Source: Sunxiuqinia dokdonensis
GTDB lineage: Bacteria; Bacteroidota; Bacteroidia; Bacteroidales; Prolixibacteraceae
Direction of reading: 5' to 3'
Assembly: GCF_001270965.1 (NCBI RefSeq)
Contig: NZ_LGIA01000171.1
Span: 55,545 to 119,544 of the forward strand
Length of the DNA stretch: 64,000 nucleotides
The translations under genes were made by a program, and so were the position numbers. Below the pieces are notes generated by a model that was given only the letters and a program-made list of their open reading frames with translations, was not told where the DNA came from and searched no databases. Shown piece after piece: positions 16,331 through 25,205 of the stretch (positions are counted from its first letter, which is position 1; each line of letters begins with the position of its first letter).

Positions 16331-17485
16331 TCATGAATTGATATGCACCACGGTTCCGTCAATGACCTGGCTAAATCCTTCGGAAACGACTTTCATGCCG
16401 GCTTCCAGGCCTTGCGTCACTTCGGTGCGGTTGTTGTCGGACACGCCGGTCTGCACATAGACTTTCCGCGCGACCTGGCTGTTCCCCTCGGCCTCAACCA
16501 CAAAGGTGTATTTCCCTTTGAAGTCTTCCTTGATGAGGATGGAAGGAATGACGATGGCCTCTTCAGCCACGTAATCGCGAAGCTTCACCACCGCATCGAG
16601 GTTGGGCTTAATCAGGTTGTCCTTATTTTGAAGGTCGAGGCGGATGCGGAATGTCCGGTTGTTGGGATCGATAAAATTACCAATCATCAGGATTTTGGTG
16701 GTGTGGGTTTTGCCAATGGCCGGGAAGTACACCTGCACTTCATCGCCCTGCTCAATCTTGGTGAGGTACGACTCGGCCACATCGGCATACACCTTGATCT
16801 TTTGAATGTTCACCAACTTGGCAAAGGGCACCTGGGGACTGGCAATCTGTCCCTGCTTCTGGTAAATCACGTCAATCACTCCATCCACCGGAGCCACAAT
16901 GCTCGACATGCTTCTTTGGGCTTTCAGTCCTTCCAGTTGCTGCTCCAACGAGTTCATGGTCGATTTGGCTTGCAGGTACTGCAACTCCGAACCAATGTTT
17001 TGGTCCCACAAATTTTTCTGACGCTCGTAGGTGGTGCGGGCCATCTCCAGGTTGATTTCCACTTCATCGATGGTCCGTTCAATGGGTTCGGCATTCAGGG
17101 TCGCCAAGACCGTTCCTTTCGAAACGCGCTGTCCTTCCTTCACCTTGATGTCCAGAATCTGTCCGGAACCTTCGGGGCTGACATTCACTTCCTGGTCGGC
17201 TTCCACGCTGCCGCTCACTTCAATAAAATGCTCAAACTTTTGAGGTTGAAGTTCGGTAAGCACCACTTCAACTTTATCTTCTTCGGTGGTGGCTTTCAGC
17301 TCTTTTTCAAGCTCGGCTATTTTCACCTCCAGCTCGTGCAGTTGCTGCTTGTATTCCACCAGCTGGGCTTGTTTTTCCTGGCTCTCATTACCGGCGTTAC
17401 CAGCAGCACAGGAAGCCAAAAGGACAACAACCAAAAGGCCTGCGAGCTGATGCATCAATTTTTTGTTTTTAACGATTCGGTTCAT
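16331..17485 (-). CDS. RND periplasmic adaptor lipoprotein (MFP)
   Basis: 384 aa, ATG at 17485. The N-terminus MNRIVKNKKLMHQLAGLLVV leads to LLASCAAG, a lipobox with the acylated Cys at about residue 26. A coiled coil (about 38-70), a biotinyl-lipoyl-like hairpin domain with VSPEGSGQILDIKVKEGQRV, a second helical hairpin, and beta-barrel and membrane-proximal domains follow in order. It bridges the inner-membrane permease and the outer-membrane TolC partner. It lies 31 bp upstream of the permease gene and 12 bp downstream of the TolC gene. Confidence 0.92.
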   Translation of the reverse strand: MNRIVKNKKLMHQLAGLLVVVLLASCAAGNAGNESQEKQAQLVEYKQQLHELEVKIAELEKELKATTEEDKVEVVLTELQPQKFEHFIEVSGSVEADQEVNVSPEGSGQILDIKVKEGQRVSKGTVLATLNAEPIERTIDEVEINLEMARTTYERQKNLWDQNIGSELQYLQAKSTMNSLEQQLEGLKAQRSMSSIVAPVDGVIDVIYQKQGQIASPQVPFAKLVNIQKIKVYADVAESYLTKIEQGDEVQVYFPAIGKTHTTKILMIGNFIDPNNRTFRIRLDLQNKDNLIKPNLDAVVKLRDYVAEEAIVIPSILIKEDFKGKYTFVVEAEGNSQVARKVYVQTGVSDNNRTEVTQGLEAGMKVVSEGFSQVIDGTVVHINS

Positions 17486-17497
17486 CTTGTTTCTTGT

Positions 17498-18853
17498 TTA
17501 AAGTTTTCCAATTGCTTTGTCTAGGGTAATCTTCGAGTTCAGGAGTTGAATGACGGAGGCCACCCAGGCTCCCTGCGCCTCAATGTACTGGGTTTCGGTT
17601 TGCGAAAGCTCTACACTGCTACTGATCCCGTTGTTGTACTTGATGGTTGTCTTGTCGTAAATCTTCCGGGCCAGTTGTTTGTTGTCCACATCGTTTTTGA
17701 GTTGATCCACGGCACTTTCAATGTCGGCCACTGCCGTCAGGTAATCTTTCTGCAAGGTTTGCTCGGCCAGTTTCTGATCGTTTTCCGCTTGCTGGTAGGC
17801 AAACTGCGCCTGCTTCACAATGGCCCGTTGCTGGCCTGCCGTGAAAATGGGCACCGTCAGGTTGAAACCCACCATGGATGATTTGAACCAGGGCACACTG
17901 CTTTTAAACAAGTTGGCGCTGTTGCCGTAAGCTGTTTTCGACCAGTTGTAAAACCCACTCAGCTTGGGCAAATAAGCCGATTGGGCCAGCTTATACTCCT
18001 TCATCGACAATTGCCGCTGGGTATCCAGCATCCGAAAATCGATGTGCGAGGCATAGTCGAATCCGCCAACCGGCTCTTCCTCCTGCAGCAGCGGATCGAG
18101 AAATTCATTGAGCGACTCGCTGAGCGCGATCGTTTCTTCCACATCCACGCCCATGGCGTATTTCAACACCATGCGGGCCACGCGGATTTCGCGCTCGGCC
18201 TTCAGGATTTCATTCTCGGCCTTCTGAACCAACAGGCGCATTTGATCCACATCCTGCTCTTCGGAAAAGCCATTTTCATACATGGCGCGGGTGTCGTGCT
18301 CCAGCTTTTGCGAGTTCTGCAGGTTCTCTTTCATCACCTTCAGGTTTTCCTCGGCGGCCAGCACCATAAAGTAAGATTGAGCCACGGCATGCTTAATCTC
18401 AATTTCTGTTTTCTCTTTGGTCTGCGAAGCCATCTGCAGGTAGATTTTGGCCGACCCGACACCCACAATGTAGGAGCCATCAAAAATCAACTGGTCAACG
18501 GTAAATCCAAAGTCGGAGTTGTAATCCTGCCCAAACTTCACGGGGATGTAAGTTCCGGCTTCTTCGCCAAAAAACTCTCCGGGGATGAGCGATACGGGCA
18601 GATTTAAAAACTTGGTGTAATTGGCGCTCCCCGAAATTTGCGGCAAACCCATGGCAATGGTTTCCCACACTTTCTTTTGAGCAGCAGAAACATCAAGCCC
18701 GCTGTTTTGGATGACATAGGAGTGCTTCAACGCATAAGCCTGGGCTTCGGCCAAAGTAAACTTCAGATCGTCCTGAGCTTTTAAACCGCTTGCCAGTAAA
18801 AAAAATAAAAGCAAGGTCGTGAGCTGTTTCGTCTTAGTTTTCATTCTGAACAT
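17498..18853 (-). CDS. TolC-family outer-membrane efflux protein
   Basis: 451 aa. ATG at 18853 (MFRMKT) or 18844 (MKTKTK); the signal peptide LLLFFLLASGLKAQ fits either. Long helical segments with heptad character and the repeated two-half structure of OEP proteins are evident (for example FTLAEAQAYALKHSY at the start and NGISSSVELSQTETQYIEAQ near the end). It forms the outer-membrane exit duct of the tripartite pump. Its start overlaps the 3' end of the TetR gene by about 10-20 bp, so regulator and pump are translated from one message. Confidence 0.92.
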   Translation of the reverse strand: MFRMKTKTKQLTTLLLFFLLASGLKAQDDLKFTLAEAQAYALKHSYVIQNSGLDVSAAQKKVWETIAMGLPQISGSANYTKFLNLPVSLIPGEFFGEEAGTYIPVKFGQDYNSDFGFTVDQLIFDGSYIVGVGSAKIYLQMASQTKEKTEIEIKHAVAQSYFMVLAAEENLKVMKENLQNSQKLEHDTRAMYENGFSEEQDVDQMRLLVQKAENEILKAEREIRVARMVLKYAMGVDVEETIALSESLNEFLDPLLQEEEPVGGFDYASHIDFRMLDTQRQLSMKEYKLAQSAYLPKLSGFYNWSKTAYGNSANLFKSSVPWFKSSMVGFNLTVPIFTAGQQRAIVKQAQFAYQQAENDQKLAEQTLQKDYLTAVADIESAVDQLKNDVDNKQLARKIYDKTTIKYNNGISSSVELSQTETQYIEAQGAWVASVIQLLNSKITLDKAIGKL

Positions 18854-19457
18854 TGTTTAATTGTTGTTTATAGTATTTCAAGCCTTCTTCTGTACAAACG
18901 CCATGAAAGTGGTAATCCATCAACAGGTCGAACAATCGCATATCCCGCACTTCCTCTTCCGAAAAAACCTCATTGTCGGGATTGAGCACAAATAAAAAGC
19001 GCCCTACCACAAGGCGCGCCATCACGTCACTATCTATTTCTTCGCGAAACAAACCTTCCGCTTTTCCCTGGTCCATGATGGCCACATTATCCAGGTAGAT
19101 TCGTTTCCGCTTATAGGCCCTTATTTTGCGATACACTTCGGGATAACTTTTCTTCAGATCGTACTCCATGTTGTTGTGAACGATCTTCAGCATTTCGCTG
19201 ATGTGCTTCCGGATCCAAAAGATCTTGTCGATGGCATTCAGCGATTGGCCTTCCTGACAATGAAACGCTTCATCTTTCATTAAGAACGCATCGACCACCG
19301 CATCCACCAAATCCGCTTTATCCTTGAAATACAGATAAAGGGTTTTTTTCGAAATCCCCAGCTCTGCGGCAACATCATCCATGGTTACACTTCGTATGCC
19401 ATGCCTCATGTACAGCTGCCCCACCTGCCCCAATATCTGTGCTTTTTTCTCTTCCAT
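18834..19457 (-). CDS. TetR-family transcriptional regulator
   Basis: 207 aa, ATG at 19457. The N-terminal DNA-binding domain is typical: RHGIRSVTMDDVAAELGISK then KTLYLYFKDKADLV (residues about 18-51). The C-terminal ligand-binding helices are variable, as expected. As first gene of the efflux operon it probably represses its own promoter and is released by a pump substrate. No clear operator palindrome was seen in the upstream sequence. Confidence 0.9.
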   Translation of the reverse strand: MEEKKAQILGQVGQLYMRHGIRSVTMDDVAAELGISKKTLYLYFKDKADLVDAVVDAFLMKDEAFHCQEGQSLNAIDKIFWIRKHISEMLKIVHNNMEYDLKKSYPEVYRKIRAYKRKRIYLDNVAIMDQGKAEGLFREEIDSDVMARLVVGRFLFVLNPDNEVFSEEEVRDMRLFDLLMDYHFHGVCTEEGLKYYKQQLNNVQNEN

Positions 19458-19737
19458 AATCCTTGCAAAGGTAGGATGCCACTTTCATCGGAAACTATAA
19501 TTCCGCGAAAAGTTTCCTTGGTTTACGAAGAATTAACATAGCGCCATGAAGATTGTTTCCAATTTCGGACACAAAACTATTTTATTACCCAAAGTTTCCC
19601 GGATAAGAATCGGTGAACAAAGAAATAAGTCGAGGAATGGCGATAATCGGTTTGCGGAATGCGTCGGATTTTATAGGGTGAATTTGATAGCCGGCGAAAG
19701 GCATCTGCTAACGGATACGAATTGATTCGAAAGCGTA

Positions 19738-19903
19738 TGGGCTAAAGCCCTCTGGTGTCATGTGGTGTTTTGCCCGCGGACAAATCCTGGGCTTAGTGAT
19801 GGTGCTCATCATCTTTGTCCCGCTAACTTTGCTGCGACACAATTCAGTATGCCCGCCCTTCAGTGCAGGGCCGTTACAACAAATCAAGCCGGGCTTTAGC
19901 CCA
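19738..19903. repeat. MITE-like element with GGGCTAAAGCCC ends
   Basis: A 166-bp non-coding element bounded by GGGCTAAAGCCC (19739-19750) and GGGCTTTAGCCC (19891-19902), inverted relative to each other. An inner segment GCCCTTCAGTGCAGGGC can also fold. It lies in the 479-bp gap between the tetR start and the 3' end of ispD; the rest of the gap (19458-19737) shows nothing recognisable. Confidence 0.55.
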
Positions 19904-19936
19904 AAACTTCTTCGCCGCCAGATTCCCGGAACTTGA

Positions 19937-20605
19937 TTACTCCAGGTTTAAAAGCGCTTCGGCCACACGGAGGTCCATGGGATTGGTGATTTTGATGTTT
20001 TCGGGGTTTCCATCCACCAGATGAATGGCGATTCCAGCCGCTTCGCAAACCGAGGCATCGTCGGTAAAAAAATCGGACTCCCTTTGTTCGTAGGCTTTTT
20101 TTATCAATTCGGTTTGAAAAGTTTGCGGGGTTTGCACCAGTCGGAACCGGCTCCGGTCCACATGCTGGCTCGCCTGACCGGTCAACTGCCGAAGCGACTC
20201 CACCACCGGCGAAACCGGCAGGGCATTTCCTTTTTCCTGCGCCGTTTGCAAACAATGCTGCAAGGTTTGGGCCGACACCAGGGGCCGAACCCCATCGTGA
20301 ATAAAGACGATTCCGCTGCCGCTGATGGCATCCAATCCGTTTTTAACCGACTGAAAGCGGGTTTCTCCGCCGCTCACCAGCCTGATTTTACCGGTGAGCT
20401 GAAACTGCCGGCGAATTTGTTCCCAACGCTCCAGTTGCGACGCCGGCAAAACAAGCACCACGTCCATTTCGGGATCAAAATCCAAAAAACGCTGGATGGT
20501 CCACACCAAAATGGGTTTTCCGGCCAATTCTATAAATTGTTTGGGAAGCTCCGCCCCCATTCGCGAGCCCACTCCTCCGGCAACAATTAAAGCAAACTTT
20601 TTCAT
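19937..20605 (-). CDS. ispD: 2-C-methyl-D-erythritol 4-phosphate cytidylyltransferase
   Basis: 222 aa, a normal length, ATG at 20605. The nucleotide-binding signature VAGGVGSRMGAELPKQF is at about 8-24, VSGGETRFQSVKNGL near 77-91, and HDGVRPLVS near 104-112. It transfers CMP to methylerythritol phosphate in the non-mevalonate isoprenoid pathway, the same pathway as dxs at 36241-38151, about 16 kb away. Single-gene unit. Confidence 0.93.
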   Translation of the reverse strand: MKKFALIVAGGVGSRMGAELPKQFIELAGKPILVWTIQRFLDFDPEMDVVLVLPASQLERWEQIRRQFQLTGKIRLVSGGETRFQSVKNGLDAISGSGIVFIHDGVRPLVSAQTLQHCLQTAQEKGNALPVSPVVESLRQLTGQASQHVDRSRFRLVQTPQTFQTELIKKAYEQRESDFFTDDASVCEAAGIAIHLVDGNPENIKITNPMDLRVAEALLNLE

Positions 20606-20884
20606 CCATCAGCATGTTTAGGTCCTGAGCCGCAATGACGGATTGTTCGCAAGGCAATCAACAGCAACAAGCAGTTCACGACGTCAGGAAGCAAAAATAG
20701 CATTCCATTTTTTAATTCCTGTTGATTCCGCAAAACAATCGTTTTAAGGTCACCGACCTTTTTATTACTTTCGGTTGCGCTGCTATCACAAATTGTTAAA
20801 GACTCGAAACATGACACGAAATGATTCGCAGTACCTATCTTTACCTTGAAATTGAAAACAAACCCGCATAAAACAACACCGCCC

Positions 20885-21544
20885 ATGAAAGTATTATTCG
20901 ATTTTTTGAAGGAACTTCGCGAAAACAATAACCGCGAATGGTTTAATGAAAACAAGCAAGGCTACGAAGCCAGCAAAGAGCAGATCCTTTTTTTTACGGA
21001 GTTGATGATCCAGGAAATTCATAAGTTTGATGCCGATGTTCCGCTCATCGATCCGAAAGATTGCCTCTTCCGAATTTTCCGGGATGTGCGCTTTTCGCAC
21101 GACAAATCGCCGTACAAAACCCACTTCGGAAGTTTCATCGCCAAAGGAGGCCGCAAGAGCGACCGGGCCGGCTATTACATTCACCTGGAACCCGGAAACT
21201 CATTTTTGGGCGGCGGTGTGTGGCATCCGGAAGCGGCTCCGCTCAAAGCCATTCGAACCGAAATCCTGGATCACCCGGAAGCTCTGAAAGCCGTACTTGA
21301 TGATGAAAAATTCAAAAAATACTATCCGTCCATCGAAGGTGAAAAGCTGAAAACGGCCCCCAAAGGATTTCCAAAAGATTTTGAGCAGGTGGATTTGCTG
21401 CGCTACAAATCGTACGCCTTCGGTTTTCAGGTCGAGGATCAAACTGTTTTGGGTGATGATTTTGTCAGTCTCGCGGTTGATGCTTTTCGGGAACTTTCGA
21501 AGGCAAACCGCTTTTTGAACGACGCCTTGGACAAATGGTGTTGA
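20885..21544 (+). CDS. DUF2461 / TIGR02453 family protein
   Basis: 219 aa from ATG 20885 (MKVLFDFLKELRENNNREWF). An in-frame start 39 bp upstream exists but the residues before this Met are not family-like. The family hallmarks are visible: FLKELRENNNREWFNENK, RIFRDVRFSHDKSPYKTHFG and GGGVWHPEA. The molecular function of the family is unknown. It is divergent from ispD and convergent with the acyl-CoA ligase. Confidence 0.88.
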   Translation: MKVLFDFLKELRENNNREWFNENKQGYEASKEQILFFTELMIQEIHKFDADVPLIDPKDCLFRIFRDVRFSHDKSPYKTHFGSFIAKGGRKSDRAGYYIHLEPGNSFLGGGVWHPEAAPLKAIRTEILDHPEALKAVLDDEKFKKYYPSIEGEKLKTAPKGFPKDFEQVDLLRYKSYAFGFQVEDQTVLGDDFVSLAVDAFRELSKANRFLNDALDKWC

Positions 21545-21686
21545 ACAATATCTAATCGTTCGTCGGAGTTATAGGGTGTTTTAGGCCCCAAAATGATCAG
21601 TTCATATCTTTTTTTCAAAAAGGGGGTTACCTATTGGTTCCATTCTGAATAAACCTATAGGTAGTTTCTTCCCAATCAACCCATTT

Positions 21687-21727
21687 TAAAAAAAGAAAGC
21701 CGGACAATCGTTCCGGCTTTCTTTTTT
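21687..21727. terminator. Bidirectional terminator
   Basis: A hairpin with arms AAAGAAAGCCGGA and TCCGGCTTTCTTT has A-rich sequence on the left and T-rich on the right. It serves the DUF2461 gene on the plus strand and the acyl-CoA ligase gene on the minus strand, overlapping the stop of the latter. Confidence 0.85.
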
Positions 21728-23381
21728 ATTTGGTGTACAAGTATCGTTTTATATTTCGCTTGGGCGTTTTCTCAAACTCCTGGTCCACGAGTTCGATTCG
21801 TGCCAGCTGGCTGTATTTTGGAAGTTCGCGGTTGGCGTGCACCCGGTTTTCTTCCATCAGTTTGGCCACATGAGCCCGATCGAGTTTCTCAGCCTCAACG
21901 ATTTCGGAGTCAGGAAAAACCAGGGCTACCAGCTTTCCTTCGCGTTCAATCACCACGTTTTCCAGTATTCCTGGCAAATTCGACAACTTGGCTTCAATCT
22001 CTTCCGGATAAATATTTTGCCCCGAAGGCCCCAGCAGCATGTTCTTGCTCCGACCTTTAATGTAGATGTAGTTTTGTGAATCGATCAGCCCCAGATCGCC
22101 GGTTTTCAGCCAGCCATCGGCGGTAAAAGCTTGCTGTGTGGCCTCCTCATTCTTATAATAGCCCTGCATCACATGGATTCCTTTCACCTGAATCTCGCCC
22201 ACTTGCCGGTAAGGATCGCTGGAGTCAATACGTACCTGCATGCGGTCGACCAACCTGCCGGCTGACGAAGGTTGGGTAGTATTCCACGCATCATACGAAA
22301 TAAGCGGCCCACATTCGGTCATCCCATAGCCAATGGTAAACGGAAAGTTGATTTTCCGAAAGAATTCTTCCACCTCATGACTCAGCGGTGCGCCGCCAAT
22401 CACGATTTCATGAAAACGCCCGCCAAAGGTTTCGACAAGCTTTTCCTTCACCTTTTTATGCAACACCCCTGAAATGCCCGGAACCTTCAGCAGAAATTTC
22501 ATCAGGGGTTTCTCCAGGTTGGGCAGAATCCGTTTCTTATAAATTTTTTCGATGACCAGGGGCACCGACAAAATCAGATGGGGTTGAATTTCCCCAAATG
22601 CTTTCAGAATCACTTGCGGCGTAGGTGTTTTGCTCAAGAAAGTTATGTGACAGCCAACAGAGGCGGGAAACAAAAACTCGAACAACAAGCCAAAAACATG
22701 AGCCATCGGTAAAAACGACACAATTTTGTTGCCGGTGGTCAAAGGCATGTGCTCGCGCGCATAAATCAGGTTCGACAGCAAACTTGCCGCCGGAAGCATC
22801 ACGCCTTTGGTAAAGCCAGAAGTTCCGCTGGTGTATGAAATCACACACAATTCTTCCTCGCCCAGCTCTTCCAGGTCGAAGTTCTCGGGAAGAATCAGAT
22901 CGACAGCGCCCGCTTTTAAGTGCTGCTCCCAGGCCGGAAAACAGGCTGCATCCTGATCAAACAGCAGGCTGAAGGCCGTGAGGCTAATCACCGCCTGAAG
23001 CTGCGGCATTTCTGCAACATCCAGCTTTTCAAACAGCTGGTCGGCAGCAAACAAAAGTTTTGATCCGGAGTGCTTCACAATGTGGTGCACATCAGCCGGG
23101 TTAAAATCGGGAAGCACCGGCACCGCGATAGCGCCGTAGCCAATGGTGGCTAAAAAAGAAATGGCCCAGTTAGCCGAATTTCGACCCAACAAGGCTACTT
23201 TATCTCCTTTTTGAATTCCACATTCCTTGAAAAACAAATGGATTTGATGAATTTTCTGAGCGACTTCGCCGTAATGATAAGTTGACCCGCCATAGTCTGA
23301 AAACATGGGCAAGTCCCAATGCTGCAGCAGCGATTCCTTATAAAGCCCAATCAGACTTTGCGGCGCTAATGTTTGGTTCAT
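21726..23381 (-). CDS. Long-chain fatty acid-CoA ligase family (AMP-forming)
   Basis: 551 aa starting at ATG 23381 (MNQTLAPQSLIGLY); a TTG five codons upstream is not needed. The adenylate-forming motifs are in order: phosphate loop YTSGTSGFTKG, GAPLSHEVEEF, YGMTECGPLISYD, WLKTGDLG, and a C-terminal FEKTPKRNIKRYLY. It activates a carboxylic acid, most likely a fatty acid, to its CoA thioester in the cytosol. It lies 23 bp downstream of the aldo/keto reductase gene, probably one transcript. Confidence 0.88.
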   Translation of the reverse strand: MNQTLAPQSLIGLYKESLLQHWDLPMFSDYGGSTYHYGEVAQKIHQIHLFFKECGIQKGDKVALLGRNSANWAISFLATIGYGAIAVPVLPDFNPADVHHIVKHSGSKLLFAADQLFEKLDVAEMPQLQAVISLTAFSLLFDQDAACFPAWEQHLKAGAVDLILPENFDLEELGEEELCVISYTSGTSGFTKGVMLPAASLLSNLIYAREHMPLTTGNKIVSFLPMAHVFGLLFEFLFPASVGCHITFLSKTPTPQVILKAFGEIQPHLILSVPLVIEKIYKKRILPNLEKPLMKFLLKVPGISGVLHKKVKEKLVETFGGRFHEIVIGGAPLSHEVEEFFRKINFPFTIGYGMTECGPLISYDAWNTTQPSSAGRLVDRMQVRIDSSDPYRQVGEIQVKGIHVMQGYYKNEEATQQAFTADGWLKTGDLGLIDSQNYIYIKGRSKNMLLGPSGQNIYPEEIEAKLSNLPGILENVVIEREGKLVALVFPDSEIVEAEKLDRAHVAKLMEENRVHANRELPKYSQLARIELVDQEFEKTPKRNIKRYLYTK

Positions 23382-23404
23382 ATTTCTATTTCTCAATGAT
23401 TCCT

Positions 23405-24301
23405 TCAGCCGGAAATATCTTTTGTGATTCGTGCAATCCGCTCCACGGCATCGTCAACATAAGCTGTTTTTTCCATGCCGATGGTCATCGTATGCACATT
23501 TCCACTTTCCCAGGCAAATCTAAGGGATTTTTCACGAACTTCCTCCTGGGTCAAATTGCCGCCGCCAAAAATCTTCATGCCAATCACCCCTTTGCCCGCA
23601 TCCTTCGCTGTTTTCAGAAGCTTCATAATCTCCTCAGGCGTTCCGTCCATCCGCACCTGATCGGGATTAATCCGGGCCAGGATGACATCGACCCAGGGAT
23701 CAACCACGGCCGCTTTCATGGCGTCGATGTTGTGGCACGACACGCCCACCAGCTTGACCTCGCCTTTTTGTTTGGCTTCGGAAAGCTGCTCACGAAACGA
23801 AGCTTTTTCGGTCACCCAGTTGCCATTCATCAGGCAGTGCAGCAACACGATGTCAAAATATTCGGCACCCAGTTCCTTTTTAAAGCGATCGAGGGTTTGC
23901 TGAACCGGCACCACTTTGTTCCAGTTGTTGTCCTCGGTCCAAATTTTGGTCATCAGCTGAAAATTGTCGCGTGGCACTTCTTTAAACAGCTCGCGCACAA
24001 AGGTGTGGGTGCCATACGAATCGGCCGTATCAATAAAAGTTACCCCGCGGTCGTAAGCATGGCGCGACACTTTTTTGAAGGCATCCATGCCTCCGCGGGT
24101 CAGCACCGACTCGTGCGCCCAGCCGTTGGTTCCGCAGCCAAAAGCCAGCTGCGACACGTTCAGGCCTGTTTCGCCAAGCTTCACCTGGCCGATCGTCCCA
24201 TCGGCAGGGCCGGCAAAACCAGTAAAGGCAAGACCTGCCGAAACGGCTGAGACTCCGGCAATTCCTTTTCGAACAAATTCGCGACGATTAATCTTTTTCA
24301 T
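23405..24301 (-). CDS. Tat-exported aldo/keto reductase
   Basis: 298 aa, ATG at 24301. The N-terminus NRREFVRKGIAGVSAVSAGL is a twin-arginine signal, so the enzyme should be folded in the cytosol and then exported. The AKR barrel follows with the catalytic set D and Y in FIDTADSYGTH, K in LMTKIW and H in IVLLHCLM. Tat-targeted AKRs are common in Bacteroidota; the substrate is unknown, perhaps a sugar-derived carbonyl. First gene of a two-gene unit with the acyl-CoA ligase. Confidence 0.87.
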   Translation of the reverse strand: MKKINRREFVRKGIAGVSAVSAGLAFTGFAGPADGTIGQVKLGETGLNVSQLAFGCGTNGWAHESVLTRGGMDAFKKVSRHAYDRGVTFIDTADSYGTHTFVRELFKEVPRDNFQLMTKIWTEDNNWNKVVPVQQTLDRFKKELGAEYFDIVLLHCLMNGNWVTEKASFREQLSEAKQKGEVKLVGVSCHNIDAMKAAVVDPWVDVILARINPDQVRMDGTPEEIMKLLKTAKDAGKGVIGMKIFGGGNLTQEEVREKSLRFAWESGNVHTMTIGMEKTAYVDDAVERIARITKDISG

Positions 24302-24500
24302 TTTACCAATATCTTTAAAGGTTATCTATAAAAACCTCTGACTTTCAAATCATTTCCAAATCAGACAAAATCATCCTCAATATATTGTAATTGAGTGGGA
24401 ATACAAAATCCTGCTTGTTAAGAAGTTTAAACGGTTTGCCATAGCTGTTTTTTATTATTTTAGCGCTTTCTTTTAAATGAAAACTTAAGATAAAACCGAA

Positions 24501-25187
24501 ATGAAGAAATTTTTACTGGCTCTTTTTGTGAGCGTTGTTGCGTTGGGCGCTACCGCTCAGAATGTTCAGCTACATTATGACCTGGGAGAAACCCGAAAAT
24601 TGGTCACAACAACGGTTGAAATGTTCCGTCCTGACAAGTACGGTTCAACCTTTTTCTTTGTTGACATGGACTACAGCTCGGACGAACGAAATGTAGACAA
24701 TGGTCTTTCTCTTGCTTACTGGGAAATTGCCCGTGCCTTTAAGTGGACAGAAAACCAAAAATTCATGCCTCGTGTGGAATTTAACGGTGGCGTATTGAAG
24801 CTCGACGGTGTTGGTACTCCATTCATTCCCATTGGAAACTGCTGGCTGGCTGGGGTTGAACGCACTTGGGCATCGGCCGACTTCTCAAAAATCCTGACTT
24901 TACAGGCGAATTACAAACACATTAAAGACAAAGAAGATGCAGCCTTCCAGTTAACTGCTGTCTGGACCATTCAAATGCTGCAAAATAAATTGACCTTCAC
25001 TGGTTTTGCCGATTTCTGGAAAGAAGAAATGTTTTGGGGAACCGACTATCGCTTTTTAACAGAGCCACAACTGTGGTATAACGTGTGCCCGAATTTCTCA
25101 TTCGGTACCGAGCTTGAGCTCAGCAATAATTTCGCTAAAGACGGATTCCAATTCAATCCTACGGTTGCTGCCAAGTGGACCTTTTAA
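24501..25187 (+). CDS. DUF5020 outer-membrane protein, Tsx-like channel
   Basis: 228 aa. Signal peptide MKKFLLALFVSVVALGATAQ is followed by alternating beta-strand sequence ending in a C-terminal aromatic (AAKWTF), the pattern of an outer-membrane barrel. The family is related to nucleoside-specific Tsx channels. It lies 18 bp before a purine permease gene, which supports a role in passing nucleosides or nucleobases through the outer membrane. The 199 bp upstream hold no riboswitch that I can recognise. Confidence 0.8.
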   Translation: MKKFLLALFVSVVALGATAQNVQLHYDLGETRKLVTTTVEMFRPDKYGSTFFFVDMDYSSDERNVDNGLSLAYWEIARAFKWTENQKFMPRVEFNGGVLKLDGVGTPFIPIGNCWLAGVERTWASADFSKILTLQANYKHIKDKEDAAFQLTAVWTIQMLQNKLTFTGFADFWKEEMFWGTDYRFLTEPQLWYNVCPNFSFGTELELSNNFAKDGFQFNPTVAAKWTF

Positions 25188-25205
25188 TCTAAAACTTCCA
25201 CAAAC

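Noticed and set aside
24302..24500. Purine riboswitch before the purine uptake operon.
   Set aside because: No conserved purine-aptamer core (loop-loop and junction sequence) could be found.
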